Positions 61,787 to 64,000 of a stretch of 64,000 bases of DNA are shown here, one piece after another. Under the pieces are notes generated by a model. The model had not been told where the DNA came from. It made no database searches and saw only the letters and a list, made by a program, of their open reading frames with translations. The stretch comes from Microbacter sp. GSS18 (GTDB taxonomy: Bacteria > Actinomycetota > Actinomycetes > Actinomycetales > Microbacteriaceae): assembly GCA_029319145.1 (NCBI GenBank), contig CP119753.1, positions 124,001 to 188,000 on the forward strand, in the 5' to 3' direction. Made by a program: the position numbers and the translations under genes. How positions within the stretch are numbered: position 1 is the first letter of the stretch; each line of letters opens with the position of its first letter.

Positions 61787-64000
61787 CGGCGGCCTCCAGC
61801 TTCTGGGCGTCTTCGGGGGTCAGCGCGAACACGAGCGCGGCGACGAACGTGTGCGGCTGCACATCGCGGTACCTGCGCTCGACGGCGTCGCGTTCGGCAT
61901 GCAGCTCGTCCTCAAGGTGCGACAGGCGCCTGCGAATACGTTTGAGATCGTCGTCGCGCTGCTTCTTCTCCTCCGCGAGCTGAAACAGAGTCTCCTCGCC
62001 TGCACGACGTGCCTCCTCAGCGGCGGCGAGGGTGCCTTCCAGCGTTGAGCGGAACCGCGCGAAGATCTCGTCGACGGTTTCGAGGTCGGCGTCTCGACGC
62101 GCCTGCAGATCCGACTCCACGCCGCTGCGGAGGCGCTCCGCCCGCCGTTGGATGGCGGCATTGACGCGACTGCGGAGGCCGTCGGCCGCATCCGACTCCG
62201 CGTTCCAGTCGGCGGCGAGGGCAGTGAGCACCCGCTCATTCGGCTGCGTCAGGCGAATGCCGTCCAGTGCGGAAGACAGCAGATCCTCCGCCTTCTCCAT
62301 GCCCAGCTCCTGGCGGCGCGACAGGCGCGTGCCCGCGAGGAAGATCTCTTCGTGCAGGCGCGTGCCACCCTCGCCGACGAGTACGAGGCGGGCGACACCC
62401 GCCGCGAACGACTGGTCCAGACCGTCGACGACCACGGCGCTCACGCCGCGGATGTGCTCGGTGCGCGTCCACACCTGCCCGCGGAGTTCGCGAGCCGCGC
62501 GCTGGATGAGCGGGTGGCCGAGGTGCGCATAGACGACGTCCGTCTGGTGGCGCGCGCGTTCCTCGTCGAAGGTGATCGGCCGCATGACGTCTGGCGCTAG
62601 GCGCGTATTGAGGCCAGTCAGTGCAGGTACCCAGGTGCGCGAGAGCCCAGGCGGGACTTCGAATAGCCGAGCTTCCTCGCGGGGGTCGCCAACCTCGATG
62701 AGGTCGGGCTGCCCTGAGATCCGGAGCCCCTCTTCGAAGACGCGGAGCAGGTTGCCCTCGTGAAGATGCATGCGGTCGCGCGAGCCTTCGAGTCGCTCGG
62801 CGAGGCGTGTGAGGTTTGCGCCGAGCGTGTGCTCGGCCTGCAGCACGCGGTTGATCACCTTGCCGCCCGCATCCGTCTGCGTCTTACGAGTCGGACCGTC
62901 GCCGTAGCCGAGATCTCGCTGCAGATCGGGTGCGATGATCTCGTTCGCGGAAATGCCGTCGTGTTCCGAATTCGCGATCTTGCTCGCGAGGCGAGCCAGC
63001 AGGTCATTGTCCTTCGCGTAGTCGGAAGTGTTGTGCTTGGACGCGCGCGGGTGCCACACGAGGGGTGTTTCGGTCTGGCCGTAGCGGTCGATGCGGCCGA
63101 TGCGCTGTTCGAGACGGTTCGGGTTGAACGGGATATCGAAACTCACGAGGCGGTGGCAGTAGCTCTGCAGGTCGATTCCCTCGCCGGCAGCATCCGTCGC
63201 CAGGAGGATGCGGACCGGCTCGTCACGCGGAGGCGCGTTGAAACGCGCACGGATCTCTTCGCGGGTCTCGGCATCCGTCGACCCGTCGATGATCGCGAGC
63301 CTTTCGCCACCGAGGCCGCGCGACTCGAGGACGTCGCGGAGCCACTCCAGCGTCGTGACGTACTCGGTGAAGACGACGATGCGCTCGTCGCCCCAGCCGT
63401 GGCCGGGGACGAGCAGCTCGCCTTCGATGAGTCGGAGGAGCGCGTCGAGCTTCGAATCGGGACGACCGTCGTAGCCGCGGCCCCACGTGATGAGATCTTC
63501 GAGGTCGGAGATGTCGCCAGGGGTGAGCGCGACCTGGGCGCGCTTCGCGGTGCGGAGCGCTTCGAGCTCGGGCTGCTCGGACCGGCCCTCCTCCTCGTCG
63601 GACGCCTCGTCGCCGAGGACGTCGTCGTACTCGGGAAGCTGCACGTCCTCGTCGCCGCGTGCCTCGAGATAGGCCTCAGCAGTCGTCGCGAAGGCGACGG
63701 GGGAGGAGAAGAAGCGCTTCTTGAGGATGATGGTGGCGAGATCCGACGCGCGTCTGCCACGTTCCTTCTGCACGGCGTCGTTGCGCCGGCGGGTGAAGGC
63801 GATCAGTTTCTCGTATGCCTCGGACTCGCCGTCCGAGGGATCGAACCAGAGCGGCCGGACCTGCCGCAGTTGGAAGCCCTCATTGGGCAGGTCGCTCTTC
63901 AGGCGGCGCACCGCCACCTGCCTCAGCGCCGTCTCGTCCAGGTCGGCGCCACGTGCGAAACGCTGCGGATCGATCATCTCCAGCAGGGCGGTGAAGGACT
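61776..64000 (-). CDS. drmD: DrmD, SNF2-like helicase of class 1 DISARM (5' end outside window)
   Basis: The frame is open to the right edge, so the N-terminal ATPase lobe is missing here; about 741 residues are visible. Helicase C-terminal motifs: ERIVVFTEYVTTLEWLRDVL, ILLATDAAGEGIDLQSYCHR, FNPNRLEQRIGRIDRYGQTE (motif VI). The last 200 residues form a coiled coil (RRAERLRSGVESDLQARRDA and RAGEETLFQLAEEKKQRDDD). It is the first gene of the DISARM operon and identifies class 1, which pairs drmD with drmMI. Confidence 0.93.
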   Translation of the reverse strand, partial: SFTALLEMIDPQRFARGADLDETALRQVAVRRLKSDLPNEGFQLRQVRPLWFDPSDGESEAYEKLIAFTRRRNDAVQKERGRRASDLATIILKKRFFSSPVAFATTAEAYLEARGDEDVQLPEYDDVLGDEASDEEEGRSEQPELEALRTAKRAQVALTPGDISDLEDLITWGRGYDGRPDSKLDALLRLIEGELLVPGHGWGDERIVVFTEYVTTLEWLRDVLESRGLGGERLAIIDGSTDAETREEIRARFNAPPRDEPVRILLATDAAGEGIDLQSYCHRLVSFDIPFNPNRLEQRIGRIDRYGQTETPLVWHPRASKHNTSDYAKDNDLLARLASKIANSEHDGISANEIIAPDLQRDLGYGDGPTRKTQTDAGGKVINRVLQAEHTLGANLTRLAERLEGSRDRMHLHEGNLLRVFEEGLRISGQPDLIEVGDPREEARLFEVPPGLSRTWVPALTGLNTRLAPDVMRPITFDEERARHQTDVVYAHLGHPLIQRAARELRGQVWTRTEHIRGVSAVVVDGLDQSFAAGVARLVLVGEGGTRLHEEIFLAGTRLSRRQELGMEKAEDLLSSALDGIRLTQPNERVLTALAADWNAESDAADGLRSRVNAAIQRRAERLRSGVESDLQARRDADLETVDEIFARFRSTLEGTLAAAEEARRAGEETLFQLAEEKKQRDDDLKRIRRRLSHLEDELHAERDAVERRYRDVQPHTFVAALVFALTPEDAQKLEAAGAR

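Noticed and set aside
1..64000. tRNA, rRNA and CRISPR features
   Set aside because: No tRNA T-loop patterns, rRNA segments or spaced repeats were noticed by eye; a covariance-model scan would be needed to exclude a tRNA.

Overview
The window is high-GC DNA whose coding style (GTG starts, ATGA/GTGA overlaps, TAnnnT -10 boxes 6 nt upstream of start codons, frequent GGATGC/GCATCC words) and gene content fit an actinobacterium of the Microbacteriaceae, most likely Microbacterium or a close relative. This placement is inference from gene families and composition; no rRNA or tRNA gene was seen.

Region 1 (1-32300) is ordinary chromosome: an AarF/ABC1 kinase (cut by the left edge), a PEP-utilizing phosphotransferase resembling rifampin phosphotransferase with a TetR regulator and a perfect palindromic operator, an HNH nuclease, membrane proteins, a nitroreductase, a front-end type desaturase, an aminoglycoside-phosphotransferase-like kinase, a photolyase-like gene broken by an in-frame TAG, a BTAD-type regulator, CspA, three type II toxin-antitoxin pairs (one MazEF-like, two PIN-domain), a type III polyketide synthase / methyltransferase / FAD monooxygenase operon facing a UbiA prenyltransferase, a hemerythrin protein, CsbD, and a MoxR/ChlI-like ATPase with a VWA partner. 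Two places (about 7765-8010 and 21653-21930) carry the same palindrome-plus-TAGnnT promoter followed by structured, apparently non-coding sequence.

Region 2 (32300-40600) is rearranged. A direct repeat of about 757 bp (32404-33160 and 36871-37627), each copy carrying a nearly identical 181-aa protein gene, brackets a truncated copy of the upstream ATPase, a fragment of a DoxX-like membrane protein and a two-gene operon of membrane-anchored proteins of unknown role. It is followed by a GNAT acetyltransferase, the ribosome-rescue hydrolase ArfB, an acidic protein, an antitoxin without toxin and a cyclase-family gene.

Region 3 (40600-64000) is a defence island, lower in GC at its left end. From left to right: a UG/Abi-type reverse transcriptase translationally coupled to a HEPN-type protein; a PtuA/PtuB (Septu) ATPase-HNH pair; a decayed partial copy of the cyclase gene; two GmrSD-type DUF262 nucleases; an HNH endonuclease with a possible base-recognition domain; and, on the opposite strand, a class 1 DISARM operon (drmD-drmMI-drmA-drmB-drmC) extended by a vsr gene. 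drmD runs off the right edge. The most novel candidates are the RT-HEPN-PtuAB cluster bracketed by cyclase copies, the Vsr-extended DISARM operon, and the pair of promoter-linked structured RNAs.
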